DNA of 64,000 nt from Rufibacter psychrotolerans (GCF_016924645.1 NZ_JAFFJV010000003.1:124001-188000), one strand, 5' to 3'. Shown: positions 44,942-54,713, counted from the first letter of the stretch. Numbers and translations are program-made. The notes: generated by a model not told the origin, from the sequence alone.

Positions 44942-46423
44942 TTAGAGTTCTTTGCGCAGGCGGGCTACCGGAATGTTCAGCTGCTCACGGTACTTGGCCA
45001 CGGTGCGGCGGGCAATGTTGTAGCCTTTCTCATTGAGCATCTTCTCAATTTTGTCGTCTGAGAGCGGCTTGCGCTTGTCTTCTGCGTCAATGATGTCTTT
45101 GAGAATGGCTTTCACCTCGCGGCTGCTGGCATCTTCGCCGGCATCGGTGGCAATGCCTTCAGAGAAGAAGAACTTCAACGGAATAATCCCGAACTCGGTC
45201 TGCACGCTCTTGCTGTTGGCCACGCGGCTCACGGTAGAGATGTCCATGCCAATGTCCTCGGCGATGTCTTTCAGGATCATGGGCTTGAGTTTGCTTTCGT
45301 CGCCCTCCAGGAAATAGTCGTACTGGCGGCGCATGATGGCTTCCATGGTGCGGAGCAAGGTATTCTGGCGCTGCTTGATGGCGTCAATGAACCACTTGGC
45401 GGCGTCTAACTTCTGCTTCACAAAGGAAACCGTCTCCTTCAGCTTCTTGTCTTTCTTGGCGCTCTTGTCATAGGCGTCAAACATCTCGGCGTAGGAGCGG
45501 GAAATGCGCAGGTCTGGGGCGTTGCGGGCGTTCAAAGAAAGCTGCAACTGCCCGTCTTCATTGGTGATGATGAAGTCTGGGATCACGTACTGCACACGGG
45601 TGGCGCCGCCGGTTCCGCCGGGCTTGGGATTCAGCTTCAGGATCAGGTCAATGGCGGCTTTGAGCTCAAAGTCCTCCAGTTCCAGTTTCTGCTGAATCTT
45701 GGCGTAATGCTTCTTGGTAAACTCGTCAAAGCAGTCATGGATGATCTGCTCGGCAATCTCAGTGATGTCATCGGGGTCGCGGCGCTCCAGCTGGAGCAGC
45801 AAGCACTCCTGCAGGTCACGGGCCGCGATGCCGGGCGGGTCAAAGGCCTGGATGCGGCGCAGCACGTCTTCAATCTCCTCAGGGGTGGCGTCTATGTTCT
45901 GCGAGAAGGCCAGGTCATTGGAAATGGCCTGCAACTCCCGGCGGATGTAGCCATCCTGGTCAATGCTGCCAATGAGCTGCATGCCAATGGCCAGCTGCTT
46001 TTCATCCAGGTTCAGGAAGCCCAGTTGGTCCAGGAGGGCATCGGTGAGCGAGCCAGTGAAGGCAATGGGCATTTCGCGGTCTTCCTCGTCGCCGGGGCCG
46101 TCGCCCTGCATTTTGTAGCCAGCTATCTCGTCGTCGTTGAGGTAGTCGCCCAGGTCCACGTCATCGTCGTCGCGGCGCACTTCCTCATCGGCAAAATCAT
46201 CCTCGGTGTTGTCGAATTCATCATCGGCATCACTACTGGAGTCATCATTATCGGTAGTAGGCTCATCGGCGGCGTCTCCCTCCTCCAGGGCGGGATTCAC
46301 CTCCAGTTCTTCTTTGATGCGGGCCTCCAGTTCAGCGGTAGGCACCTGCAACAACTTGATGAACTGAATCTGCTGCGGCGATAATTTCTGAGATAAAAGC
46401 TGTTTTAGGTCAAGTCTCTGCAT
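44942..46423 (-). CDS. rpoN: RNA polymerase sigma-54 factor
   Basis: 493 aa from ATG 46423, giving MQRLDLKQLLSQKLSPQQIQ, the canonical N-terminus. The frame to 46447 adds eight unconserved residues. Region I (1-50) is Gln/Leu-rich. Region II (about 50-120) is a very acidic Asp/Glu stretch. Region III holds core-binding and DNA-binding domains with SVSR-like IGMDISTVSRVANSKSVQTE and the RpoN box ARRTVAKYREQLNIP. It recognises -24/-12 promoters and needs an activator ATPase, none of which is in this window. Confidence 0.96.
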   Translation of the reverse strand: MQRLDLKQLLSQKLSPQQIQFIKLLQVPTAELEARIKEELEVNPALEEGDAADEPTTDNDDSSSDADDEFDNTEDDFADEEVRRDDDDVDLGDYLNDDEIAGYKMQGDGPGDEEDREMPIAFTGSLTDALLDQLGFLNLDEKQLAIGMQLIGSIDQDGYIRRELQAISNDLAFSQNIDATPEEIEDVLRRIQAFDPPGIAARDLQECLLLQLERRDPDDITEIAEQIIHDCFDEFTKKHYAKIQQKLELEDFELKAAIDLILKLNPKPGGTGGATRVQYVIPDFIITNEDGQLQLSLNARNAPDLRISRSYAEMFDAYDKSAKKDKKLKETVSFVKQKLDAAKWFIDAIKQRQNTLLRTMEAIMRRQYDYFLEGDESKLKPMILKDIAEDIGMDISTVSRVANSKSVQTEFGIIPLKFFFSEGIATDAGEDASSREVKAILKDIIDAEDKRKPLSDDKIEKMLNEKGYNIARRTVAKYREQLNIPVARLRKEL

Positions 46424-46527
46424 AAGCGAACGGCACGTGCCACACAAGTGCGGACTATGCCAAAGTTATGGATTTTTACTACTGGATTGCAAAAAAGGTT
46501 AATTTTGGCACGCGCCAATGGCGCGAG

Positions 46528-46644
46528 GTATCAAGTATCAGGTATCAGGTAGCAAGACTCTTCCTTAAGTAAAGACTTTCTGCGGCCAGATACCTACTTT
46601 TGCACGGATGAACTACGTGCTACTTGATACAGGCTACGTGATAC
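46528..46644. repeat. GTATCAAGTATC-type inverted repeat around asnS promoter
   Basis: Arms 46528-46554 and 46618-46644 match in 22 of 27 positions as complements. The loop contains a TACTTTTG box. A CGCGCCA/TGGCGCG mini-hairpin lies at 46511-46525. Confidence 0.65.
46595..46602 (+). promoter_or_regulatory. Probable -7 box (TACTTTTG) for asnS
   Basis: An exact TAnnTTTG match 52 bases before the asnS start, inside the loop of the inverted repeat. Confidence 0.5.
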
Positions 46645-46654
46645 TACAAACAAC

Positions 46655-48043
46655 ATGAAAAGAACCAAAGTTAAAGCATTGCTCCAGATGCCTGCCCAAG
46701 ATGAGCCTGTACTTGTAAAAGGCTGGGTACGCACTAAGCGCGGCAACAAATATGTAACATTCATTGCTGTGAATGACGGCTCTACCATTCACAATATTCA
46801 GGTAGTAGCTGACATGACCATATTCTCTGAAGACACATTAAGAGAGGTTACTACCGGAGCAAGCGTGGCTGTAGTGGGCAAGTTGGTAGAAAGTCAAGGC
46901 AAAGGACAGACGGTCGAGATACAAGCCAACAACATTAAAGTACTGGGCACCGCCGACCCGGAGACCTATCCTTTGCAGAAAAAAGGTCACTCTCTGGAGT
47001 TTCTGCGCGAGATTGCCCACCTGCGCCCCCGTACCAACACGTTTGGCGCGGTGCTGCGCGTACGCCACGCCATGGCATTTGCCGTGCACCAGTACTTCAA
47101 CCAGAAAGGGTTCTTCTACATCCATACGCCTATCATTACGGCCTCTGATGCCGAAGGAGCCGGCGAGATGTTCCGGGTAACCACTTTAGACCCGGTGAAC
47201 CCACCCCGCACCGAGGACGGCGCCGTGGATTTCTCCGAGGACTTCTTCGGGCGTTCCACCAACCTGACCGTGTCTGGTCAGTTGGAGGGTGAAGTGACTG
47301 CCATGGCACTTTCTGAGATTTACACCTTTGGCCCCACGTTCCGGGCTGAGAATTCCAATACCAGTCGCCACCTGGCCGAGTTCTGGATGATTGAGCCCGA
47401 GATGGCCTTCTACGAACTGGAAGACAACATGGAGCTGGCCGAGGACTTCCTGAAGTACCTGGTGCGCTACGCCCTGGATAACTGTCAGGACGATCTCCAG
47501 TTCCTGAACGACATGTACGACAAGGAACTGCTCAGCCGCCTGAACTTTGTGGTAGAGAATGACTTCCAGCGCCTCACGTACACCCAGGCCATTGAGATTC
47601 TGCAGGGTGCCAAGCAGAAGTTTGAGTACAAAGTAGAATGGGGCACCGATTTGCAGAGCGAGCATGAGCGCTACCTGGTGGAGAAGCACTTCAAGAAGCC
47701 GGTTATCCTGATTGACTACCCCAAAGACATCAAATCTTTCTACATGAAGCTCAACGAAGACGGCAAAACCGTGCGCGCCATGGACGTGCTGTTCCCGGGC
47801 ATTGGGGAGATCATTGGCGGTTCTCAGCGCGAGGAAAGCTACGAGAAACTGGTGGCCCGCATGCAGGAGATGGGCGTGCCGGAGAAAGAGATGTGGTGGT
47901 TCCTGGACACCCGCCGCTTTGGCACCGTGCCGCACAGCGGCTTCGGGTTAGGATTTGAGCGCCTGTTGCTGTTTGTCACCGGCATGGGCAACATCAGAGA
48001 CGTGATCCCGTTCCCCCGCTTCCCCAAAAACGCCGAGTTCTAA
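46655..48043 (+). CDS. asnS: Asparaginyl-tRNA synthetase
   Basis: 462 aa. An N-terminal OB-fold anticodon domain ([21 protein letters not shown]) and a class II catalytic domain: motif 1 [19 protein letters not shown], motif 2 [26 protein letters not shown] and motif 3 [27 protein letters not shown]. It charges tRNA-Asn. Cytoplasmic. Flanked by an IR-borne promoter and a good terminator. Confidence 0.97.
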   Translation: MKRTKVKALLQMPAQDEPVLVKGWVRTKRGNKYVTFIAVNDGSTIHNIQVVADMTIFSEDTLREVTTGASVAVVGKLVESQGKGQTVEIQANNIKVLGTADPETYPLQKKGHSLEFLREIAHLRPRTNTFGAVLRVRHAMAFAVHQYFNQKGFFYIHTPIITASDAEGAGEMFRVTTLDPVNPPRTEDGAVDFSEDFFGRSTNLTVSGQLEGEVTAMALSEIYTFGPTFRAENSNTSRHLAEFWMIEPEMAFYELEDNMELAEDFLKYLVRYALDNCQDDLQFLNDMYDKELLSRLNFVVENDFQRLTYTQAIEILQGAKQKFEYKVEWGTDLQSEHERYLVEKHFKKPVILIDYPKDIKSFYMKLNEDGKTVRAMDVLFPGIGEIIGGSQREESYEKLVARMQEMGVPEKEMWWFLDTRRFGTVPHSGFGLGFERLLLFVTGMGNIRDVIPFPRFPKNAEF

Positions 48044-48052
48044 TTTCGCTTC

Positions 48053-48109
48053 TTTTTCCCAAAAATAGGCCAAAAACGCCCTACCGACAGCTTCGGCAGG
48101 GCGTTTTTG
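48053..48109 (+). terminator. Terminator after asnS, overlapping a dispersed-motif copy
   Basis: The motif copy (48053-48080) runs into a CAAAAACGCCCT-type stem (48071-48108) with a 5-nt loop, one mismatch, and TTTTT. Confidence 0.8.
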
Positions 48110-48451
48110 TTTTCTTGCCCACTGCCCCTTTTCAGATGAACCCAGGCAAAGGCTTAGCCTTGGTATCATACAGCTTTACGGCTCGGGCAGGGCTACTCTG
48201 CTGTCCCTCTTTCTGCGCGCCATTGCCAGATCACAAGACGTACGTACCTGTCTCTTCCAGTCCGTATAGAAACGCATAGGCCTCTGCTCACCCCCTTCCT
48301 ACTACGCCAAACAACATTATATGCAAACCTCAGTATACATAAGAGACAATCTTGATCATTAATGTACCTTATCTTTTAAATATTTGCATTTAAACAATAA
48401 AGTATTGTTATTTAGCACTTACTTTGGTTCTACCTTAACTCGTGAAAGCCT
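48110..48451. other. 342-base gap before K/E-rich protein
   Basis: AT-rich towards 48360-48420 with a near TAnnTTTG (AAATATTTGC at about 48377) that could be its promoter. No gene or clear repeat seen. Confidence 0.4.
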
Positions 48452-48952
48452 ATGTCTAAACACTTTACTCTTTTCTTATTCCTTACCTTACTTGCCATTG
48501 GCACGGCCAATGGCCAAACGGCTAAGCAAAAGCAGAAAGAACGCGCCGCCCAAATGAAGCAAAAGCAAAAAGAGCGGGAGGCACTGGCGAAGCAAACGGA
48601 AAAGGAACGGCGCGAATTTGCCAAACAGAAACAGATTGCCCGTGAAGCGCAGTTAGACGCCAAGTATGAAGCCCTTGACGAAGCGCTCCTGCAAAAAGAG
48701 GAAGCCCGCAAATTAGCCGAAAGAGAAAGGAAAGCCGCTATTAAACAAAAGGAGCAGGAAAGAAAAGAAGCCCTGAAGGAGAGAGCCTTGGCTGCCAAGG
48801 AGAAAAAGCGTCAGGCCGAGTTAGCGCTGAAAGAAAAAGAGGAAGCCCGCAAGTTAGCCGCCAAAGAGAAAGCCCAGGCTCTGAAGGAAAAAGAAGTGGC
48901 GCGCCGGCCAGCCATGAAAGAGGCCGCCAGGAATGTTGCCGCCAACGAGTAA
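48452..48952 (+). CDS. Secreted Lys/Glu/Ala-rich helical protein
   Basis: 166 aa. Signal peptide about 1-21 (MSKHFTLFLFLTLLAIGTANG), then about 140 residues made almost only of K, E, R, A and Q with i,i+4 charge pairing (KQKQKERAAQMKQKQKEREA, KEEARKLAERERKAA). The composition predicts a single alpha helix or coiled coil in the periplasm, like linker parts of TolA. No partner or domain is recognised, and no T9SS tail. Confidence 0.7.
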   Translation: MSKHFTLFLFLTLLAIGTANGQTAKQKQKERAAQMKQKQKEREALAKQTEKERREFAKQKQIAREAQLDAKYEALDEALLQKEEARKLAERERKAAIKQKEQERKEALKERALAAKEKKRQAELALKEKEEARKLAAKEKAQALKEKEVARRPAMKEAARNVAANE

Positions 48953-48970
48953 CCAGCAAGCATAAAACAG

Positions 48971-49013
48971 GCAAAGCCCAATCATCTGCCAACCGCCGGT
49001 GATTGGGCTTTGC
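48971..49013 (+). terminator. Hairpin after K/E-rich gene
   Basis: GCAAAGCCCAATCA pairs with TGATTGGGCTTTGC (14 bp, 15-nt loop). There is no T-tract, so termination is moderately supported. Confidence 0.55.
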
Positions 49014-49533
49014 TACTTAAAGAACAAACTAGTCTTGTTTATAAAGCCAGGCCAGAAACCCTGAGCAAACCACCGCTCCCTTTTACTCTCCCCCGCCACT
49101 TTGTATCAAAACAGCTGCCCTGCTCTATTGTAGCACTCTCCTATCTTTTTTCATATAATGAAAATTGCATTCTTCTTTCTCTTTCAAGGCTTGGCAAACT
49201 ATACCCAGCGCTTCATCTGACATAACTCCAGAATGCTGACTATTATTTAATTCAATTAAACTACCTTTTACACCTGCAAAGAGCCACACCAGACTATTTA
49301 AGATTATATTCTTTCCCGAATAAACAGAACCATCCCGGACAAATAGGCTTTTGCTTAAACATAGACTTTCTCCTATATCTTACCCTCTAACTTCAAGTAG
49401 GAAAAGTCGTTACCGTAGTATTATATTTATAATATTATTTCATTAAGTTATACCATATTTTTATTCTCCCCCGTTTGGGGAAGGCTATTCCCATAGCGGT
49501 TTGTGATCAATTCATTTTATAAAAAGCACCTCT
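49014..49533. other. 520-base AT-rich gap
   Basis: AT content is well above its neighbours, especially about 49140-49260 and 49380-49460. No gene, tRNA or strong repeat seen. Promoter elements for the next gene are likely here but not recognised. Confidence 0.4.
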
Positions 49534-50367
49534 ATGAAAAGTTTCTACAAGTTGAAGTCCTACATGGCGCTGAGATTCCTGATTCTGGCTCTACTGGCAT
49601 TGTTGGTCCTGAATCTGGCCTCTATTTTCATAGAGTATTACTTAAATGAATACACGCACTCCTCTATCACGGCCACGTACACGTTCAAACGCTACGTAAC
49701 AGAGCTTTTCAACTTTGATGGCGAGCGCAACCTGCCTACCTATTTCTCTACCATGAACCTGTTGATAAGCGCAGTGATCCTGTTTGCCATTGGCAGGCAT
49801 TTGAAAAGGAGCCATCACCTCACGTATCACAAGCAATGGTTCCTGATGGGCTGGATCTTTGTCTGGCTGGGCGTAGATGAACTCATCTCCATCCATGAAT
49901 TGCTGGTAAAACCCAGCCGGTCTTTCCTGAAGACATCCCTGCAGCAAGACAACCTGGGGCTGCTGAATTTTGGCTGGTTTGTGCCTTATATTCTGCTGTT
50001 CGGCCTTATTGGGCTCTACCTGGTCAAGTTTGTCCTGTCTCTGCCCAGGAAAACGCTGGTCAACTTTGTGGCCGCCGGCGCCATCTTCCTGTTTGGGGCG
50101 GTTGGCATGGAGATGGTGGGGGGCCTTTTCATCGCCAACCAGGGCGATGGATTTAGCCTGGCCTATAAGCTGCTGACCTCCTTTGAGGAGATGTTAGAGA
50201 TGCTGGGCATTATTTTCTTCATCTACTCGCTGGTGAGGTACATAGAGACGCAACAGGAACTGAAGGATCTGGCAATTGTGGCCATTTACGTCAACCCAGA
50301 AGAAGAGAAAGCTCCGGCGCCCGTGGCCCGGCAGGAGGAAGCCCTGGCCATCGCCGACGCTTCCTGA
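49534..50367 (+). CDS. Polytopic membrane protein of unknown function
   Basis: 277 aa with about six membrane segments (about 12-33, 70-88, 98-118, 148-170, 180-198, 213-235). Conserved-looking acidic motifs lie near or in membrane segments: WLGVDELISIHELL, GAVGMEMVGG and SFEEMLEMLGI. The C-terminus is a short soluble Glu/Ala/Pro tail. No known transporter family is recognised, and paired acidic residues in hydrophobic segments could bind ions or metal. Confidence 0.75.
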   Translation: MKSFYKLKSYMALRFLILALLALLVLNLASIFIEYYLNEYTHSSITATYTFKRYVTELFNFDGERNLPTYFSTMNLLISAVILFAIGRHLKRSHHLTYHKQWFLMGWIFVWLGVDELISIHELLVKPSRSFLKTSLQQDNLGLLNFGWFVPYILLFGLIGLYLVKFVLSLPRKTLVNFVAAGAIFLFGAVGMEMVGGLFIANQGDGFSLAYKLLTSFEEMLEMLGIIFFIYSLVRYIETQQELKDLAIVAIYVNPEEEKAPAPVARQEEALAIADAS

Positions 50368-50547
50368 CCAGTTTCACTGCCAACCTTTTTCCGGCGCAGT
50401 TGCCTGCGGCATCGGCCAAGCCATACATCAGACGGAACGGAACGGAGGGGACTAACCTGCCCTGTTCCTTCCCCTCTCTGTATGCCCGCAGGCCACAGGG
50501 CACAGCTTTACCAGAAAAGAATCCATCCACCCAACCACTTTTTCGCC

Positions 50548-51009
50548 ATGCCATTCACCACTCCCAGCCCTGAGGTAAACCCAGAGGGGTACTTGCTGAG
50601 CTTTGACCCAGATTTACTGCAACTTGACGTTATCCATGACTTTCTGAGCCAGGCGTACTGGTCTGAAGGCATCCCCAAGGCAACGGTGGCCCGGGCCCTT
50701 AAGAGTTCGTTGTGCGTGGGCGTCTACTTTGCCCGGGAGCAGGTGGCGTTTGCCCGCCTGGTAACCGATTACACCACCTTCGGGTATCTGTGCGATGTCT
50801 TTGTGCTGGAACCCCACCGCGGAAAAGGCTTGGCCAAGTGGATGGTGCAGGCCCTGCAGACCCACCCCGAGCTCCAGGAACTACGCCGCTGGATGCTGGC
50901 CACCACCAACGCGCACCCGCTGTACGAGCAACGGGGCTTTAAACCGCTTACCCAGCCAGAGCGGTTCATGCAGCTGCACACACCCAACGTGTACCGCAGG
51001 CGTTCGTAG
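50548..51009 (+). CDS. GNAT family N-acetyltransferase
   Basis: 153 aa from ATG 50548. The longer frame to 50482 adds residues unlike the family. Core motifs: CVGVYFAREQVAFARLVTDYTTFGYLCDVFV, the acetyl-CoA loop EPHRGKGLAKWM and the terminal YEQRGFKPL. Acetylates an amine substrate, unknown. Family members with the late RWMLATTNAHPLYEQRGF block are common in Bacteroidota. Confidence 0.9.
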   Translation: MPFTTPSPEVNPEGYLLSFDPDLLQLDVIHDFLSQAYWSEGIPKATVARALKSSLCVGVYFAREQVAFARLVTDYTTFGYLCDVFVLEPHRGKGLAKWMVQALQTHPELQELRRWMLATTNAHPLYEQRGFKPLTQPERFMQLHTPNVYRRRS

Positions 51010-51034
51010 GCCAGGCCCAAGCGCCACCTTAAGC

Positions 51035-51070
51035 GTTTTTAAGCCCTTTCCCGTAAAAGGGCTTAAAAAC
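51035..51070 (+). terminator. Terminator after GNAT gene
   Basis: GTTTTTAAGCCCTTT pairs perfectly with AAAGGGCTTAAAAAC (15 bp, 6-nt loop). The loop region is a dispersed-motif variant. Confidence 0.7.
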
Positions 51071-51081
51071 AAGAATTAAGT

Positions 51082-51657
51082 ATGCAACACCTACCAACGT
51101 CTCGTTTCCGCACACCCCTGCTGCAGCGGCTGCTGTTTTTCATAGGAATGGTTGTTTTAGGCACTGCCCAGGCCTGCAGCAGCACCAGCAAACTGCCGCC
51201 GGCCCAGAGCTCCACTGAGTTTTACCAGAAGTACAAGGCGGAGGCAGGCTTTAAGGGCACTACCATTCCGGTGGGCTTGGTGACCCGGCTTTTCGCGAAG
51301 GAGATCCAGGACACCACCGTGCGGGCGGCGCTTTCCAACATTACCTCTGTGAGGGCCCTCACCTTCACCCCCACCGACCGCAAAGCCCGGCGCCTGCTGG
51401 AGAACGGCCTCACCCAGGAACTGGACCAGGTACTGCAGAAAGAGAACTACACCGCGGTTCCGTTCCTGACCGAAACGCCTGGTGCCCTGCAGTTCAAGAT
51501 GCGCCAGGCCAATGACCAGGTCCAGGAGATTGTAGGGTATCGAAAGTACGGCAACAACTTCCTGATGCTGCAGATCAACGGCCGTTTCACCCGCGACCAG
51601 GTGCAGCAACTGCTCCAGAAGGTTGACCCAGATGTGTTCTTACCGCTGCTGGAATAG
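51082..51657 (+). CDS. DUF4252-like lipoprotein
   Basis: 191 aa. A leader of about 30 residues ends TAQAC (lipid Cys), then a KYKAEAGFKGTTIPVGLVTRLF segment and a helical C-terminal half with QEIVGYRKYGNNFLMLQINGRF. The layout matches Bacteroidota DUF4252 proteins of unknown function. Monocistronic between two terminators. Confidence 0.72.
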   Translation: MQHLPTSRFRTPLLQRLLFFIGMVVLGTAQACSSTSKLPPAQSSTEFYQKYKAEAGFKGTTIPVGLVTRLFAKEIQDTTVRAALSNITSVRALTFTPTDRKARRLLENGLTQELDQVLQKENYTAVPFLTETPGALQFKMRQANDQVQEIVGYRKYGNNFLMLQINGRFTRDQVQQLLQKVDPDVFLPLLE

Positions 51658-51674
51658 ACCAGCCGTTTTATATA

Positions 51675-51730
51675 AAAAGAGCCCGTTTTTGCGGCAGTTT
51701 GGCTAAAACACCGCAAAAACGGGCTCTTTT
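51675..51730. terminator. Bidirectional 20-bp hairpin
   Basis: A perfect 20-bp stem (AAAAGAGCCCGTTTTTGCGG and its complement), loop of 16 nt including TTTGGCTAAAACA, a motif variant. It ends the DUF4252-like gene and the convergent kinase. Confidence 0.85.
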
Positions 51731-51788
51731 GTTATTATGGATAAGTACTTCTCCCCAAGTTTCTCCTGCAGGAAATCAACCTAAACGC

Positions 51789-54713
51789 TTACTGCTCAAC
51801 CGCGGTGTCTAGCACGGGAGGGGCCACGGCGGTTTTCTCGGTTTTGAAGTACACCGTGAAGGTGGTGCCTTGGCCGGGCGTACTGTTCACCTCAATGCGG
51901 CCGCCGTTGTTCTCAATGATTCGCTTGACAATGTAGAGCCCAATGCCCGTGCCTTCCACGTGCGAGTGGAACCGGCGGAACATGGTGAAGAGCTTTCCCT
52001 GCTGGTCCTGGCGGATGCCCAGGCCGTTGTCCTCTACGGTGAGCACCACGTACTCCTCCTGCCGCTGCGAGGTTACCCGCACCTGCAAGGTCCGGTCTGG
52101 GTCGCGGTACTTCACGGCGTTGGAAACCAGGTTGTACAGAATGCTCCTCAGGTTCTTGCGGGCGTAGCGGATTTGCTGCACCTTGAACCGTGCGTCAATG
52201 GTAGCCCCAGCCTCCCTGATCATGGGCGCAATGTCTTCCTCCACGCCGGCCAGCACCTCGGCAAAGGTGAGCACCTCGGCCTGCGCCTCCAGGTCCTTTT
52301 GCACCTTCGTGATCTCGGTCAGGTCCTGGATGGTGCCCTTGAGCTTGGCAATGGAAGAGGCCACCATCTGGAGCAGCAGGAATTCCTCGCTTTCCTCTTT
52401 GCCCTGCACCGTTTCCTGCAGGGCGGTGGTAAGCCCCTCCAGGTTGGCCAGCGGCGACCGCAGGTCATGGGAAGCGGTGTAGACGAAGTTGTCCAGGTCA
52501 TTGTTGATCCTGATGAGCTCCTGGTTCTTCTCGTTCAGCTCTTCGTTGATGGTGGAAAGCTGCCGGCGGCTGACTACCTGTTCAGTTACCTCCACCGCAA
52601 ACATCAGCACCGACTCCACCTCGCCCCTGCTGTTGCGGATGGGCTCATACACAATGTTGAAGAACCGTGGCGCAGCGCTTTCCGCCGGGGAATCATAAAA
52701 CTGCACGGGCACCTCCTGCCCCACAAACGGCTCGCCGGTTTCTTCAATTTGCTTGATAATGGCCTGGAACGGCTCCCGCTGAGAGGCCGGTAGCGTGTCG
52801 GTCGCGATGGTTCCTACCTGGGCTTTGCCGTCATAGAGCCTGCTCAGGTAAGAGTTGACCAGGGTGTACTCCAGGTCCCGGGTTCTTACCAGCCCCACAA
52901 TGGCGGGCACCTGCATGAAGATTTTTTGCAGGGTCTCGGCGCTTTCTTTGAGCCTAATCTCCATCTCAATGCGGTCACTGATGTCAATGGCAGAGCCAAT
53001 GTAGCCCAGGAACTGCTCTTCGGCATTGAACCGGGGCGAGCCGGTGGTCACTACCCAGCGGTACTCTCCGTTGCCACGCTTAAGCCGGTACTCCACCTTG
53101 AATTCCTGCTGGGCCTGCTGGGCCGCCGAGTACACCTTACTGGCCGCTTCCCGGTCTTCTGGGTGGCAAAACTGCAGCCAGCCCAGCCCCAGGTTATCTT
53201 CCAGGCCGGAGCCGGTAAACTGGAGCCATTGGCGGTTTACGTACGTGCACTCATTTTCCTGGTCGGTGAGCCAGATCATTACCGGGGCACTGTCGGCCAT
53301 GTTGCGGAAGCGGGCCTCGCTCTCCAGCAGCGCCTGCTGGGCCTTTTTCTCCTCGGTAATGTCCCGCACCTCCAGAATGTGGCCCACCACCTGCCCGCCC
53401 TGCTTCACAAAGCGGGTGGCGCAGGCCACCGGAATCCGGTTCCCGTTCCGGCAGAGGAAAACATCTTCAAAGAGAAAGGCCTTTTGCGAGGCCAGTTCTG
53501 GCGCCAGGTTGCCGGGGGCTTTGTTTTGGTGCACCAACTCATATAGGGGCATGCTGTTAAGCTCCGCCAGGGAGTACCCCAACAGGCGCTCTCCCGCCGG
53601 GTTCTGGAAAGTGCAGCGCCCCTGCTCGTCTAGCATGAACAGGCCTGCGGTGGTGTTTCTGGTGATGAGTTCGGTTAACTGGTTAGAGCGCAGGTAGCGC
53701 TGCAGCGACCACACCACAAAGAAGATCAGCAAGCTGATGATGATGCCGGCCAGCAAGATGAGGTGGTGCTGGTCTAGCCCGGCGCTTTCAGTGAAGGCCT
53801 TGGTGGCTTTGTACTGCAGGGTCCAGGTGCGGCCCGCAATGCGCACCACGTCATTGGACACCAGCACACTGTCTGCACTTTCCGCCTGCTCCAGTTTGGC
53901 GTTGTTTCTGTACAGCAGCGCCTCTTCCTTCACGTGCTTACCGTCATAGATGGAGATGCTGATGTCTGAGTAGTCTTTCCCAATGGTGTTGGTGAACAGA
54001 TCGGCCGCCCTGAACGGGGCGTACACAAAGCCCATGAGCTTGCTTCTGCGCTCCAGCAGGTCTACCGGGTCCTGGCCGCCGTGGTACACGGGAATGTAAA
54101 TCAACAAGCCCGGCTGCACGTCCTTTTGCCCCTCCTGCACCAGCGTTACCTTGGCCGTCATGGCCGGTTCGTTGTTGTCCCGGGCGGCTTCCATGGCCTC
54201 GCGCCGGGTGGGCTCATTGAACATGTCAAATCCTATGGCCCGCCGGTTTTTCACGTCCAGGGGCTCCAGGAAAATAATGGAGGAGTATTCAGTGCGGGGC
54301 CCCGGGGGAGTTACCTTGAAGTCGGGGAACCCTTCGGCGCGCATGCGGTCCTCCAGGGCGGGCACCTGCTCTGGACTGACCATGGCCGCGAAGCCAATTC
54401 CCTGCACGCCGGGGTAGTTGCTTCCTACCTGCAGCGTGGCCAGGTACCGTTTGAAGTCATCGCGGGTAACTGAGTCTGAGGCCGCGTACAGGCCGCTTGC
54501 TCCCTTCAAGATCTGCAGGTAATAGCCCATGCGCCGCTCCAGCGTGCTCTTGATCTGCACCTTCGCGATCTCAAACTGCTGGGCATCCTCGGCCTTGTCT
54601 GTGGTCTTGGACACGTAGTAGGCGTACAACGTAATCCCCAGCACCAGCACAAAGGACCCAATGGCCAGGTAATAGTCTTTTAAGCGGGAAAATATCATGT
54701 GTGGTTCATTCAC
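51789..54713 (-). CDS. CHASE-PAS sensor histidine kinase (membrane-bound, orphan)
   Basis: 974 aa. One N-terminal membrane segment (about 15-35), an extracytoplasmic CHASE domain (about 75-290, with ERRMGYYLQILKGASGLY and PGVQGIGFAAMV), a second segment (about 310-330), three PAS/PAC units (about 345-460, 470-590 and 600-725), HisKA with H-box TASHDLRSPLANL (His749), HATPase with NLVSNAVKYRDPDR, EDNGLGI and GTGIGLYIVKRI. CHASE binds small extracellular ligands in other organisms. The kinase core is nearly the same as that at 255-2375. No regulator adjacent. Confidence 0.92.
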   Translation of the reverse strand: MNEPHMIFSRLKDYYLAIGSFVLVLGITLYAYYVSKTTDKAEDAQQFEIAKVQIKSTLERRMGYYLQILKGASGLYAASDSVTRDDFKRYLATLQVGSNYPGVQGIGFAAMVSPEQVPALEDRMRAEGFPDFKVTPPGPRTEYSSIIFLEPLDVKNRRAIGFDMFNEPTRREAMEAARDNNEPAMTAKVTLVQEGQKDVQPGLLIYIPVYHGGQDPVDLLERRSKLMGFVYAPFRAADLFTNTIGKDYSDISISIYDGKHVKEEALLYRNNAKLEQAESADSVLVSNDVVRIAGRTWTLQYKATKAFTESAGLDQHHLILLAGIIISLLIFFVVWSLQRYLRSNQLTELITRNTTAGLFMLDEQGRCTFQNPAGERLLGYSLAELNSMPLYELVHQNKAPGNLAPELASQKAFLFEDVFLCRNGNRIPVACATRFVKQGGQVVGHILEVRDITEEKKAQQALLESEARFRNMADSAPVMIWLTDQENECTYVNRQWLQFTGSGLEDNLGLGWLQFCHPEDREAASKVYSAAQQAQQEFKVEYRLKRGNGEYRWVVTTGSPRFNAEEQFLGYIGSAIDISDRIEMEIRLKESAETLQKIFMQVPAIVGLVRTRDLEYTLVNSYLSRLYDGKAQVGTIATDTLPASQREPFQAIIKQIEETGEPFVGQEVPVQFYDSPAESAAPRFFNIVYEPIRNSRGEVESVLMFAVEVTEQVVSRRQLSTINEELNEKNQELIRINNDLDNFVYTASHDLRSPLANLEGLTTALQETVQGKEESEEFLLLQMVASSIAKLKGTIQDLTEITKVQKDLEAQAEVLTFAEVLAGVEEDIAPMIREAGATIDARFKVQQIRYARKNLRSILYNLVSNAVKYRDPDRTLQVRVTSQRQEEYVVLTVEDNGLGIRQDQQGKLFTMFRRFHSHVEGTGIGLYIVKRIIENNGGRIEVNSTPGQGTTFTVYFKTEKTAVAPPVLDTAVEQ

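Noticed and set aside
46506..46525. Possible sigma-54 promoter (TGGCACG) upstream of asnS
   Set aside because: The -12 element (TTGC at the right spacing) is missing, so TGGCACG is probably chance.
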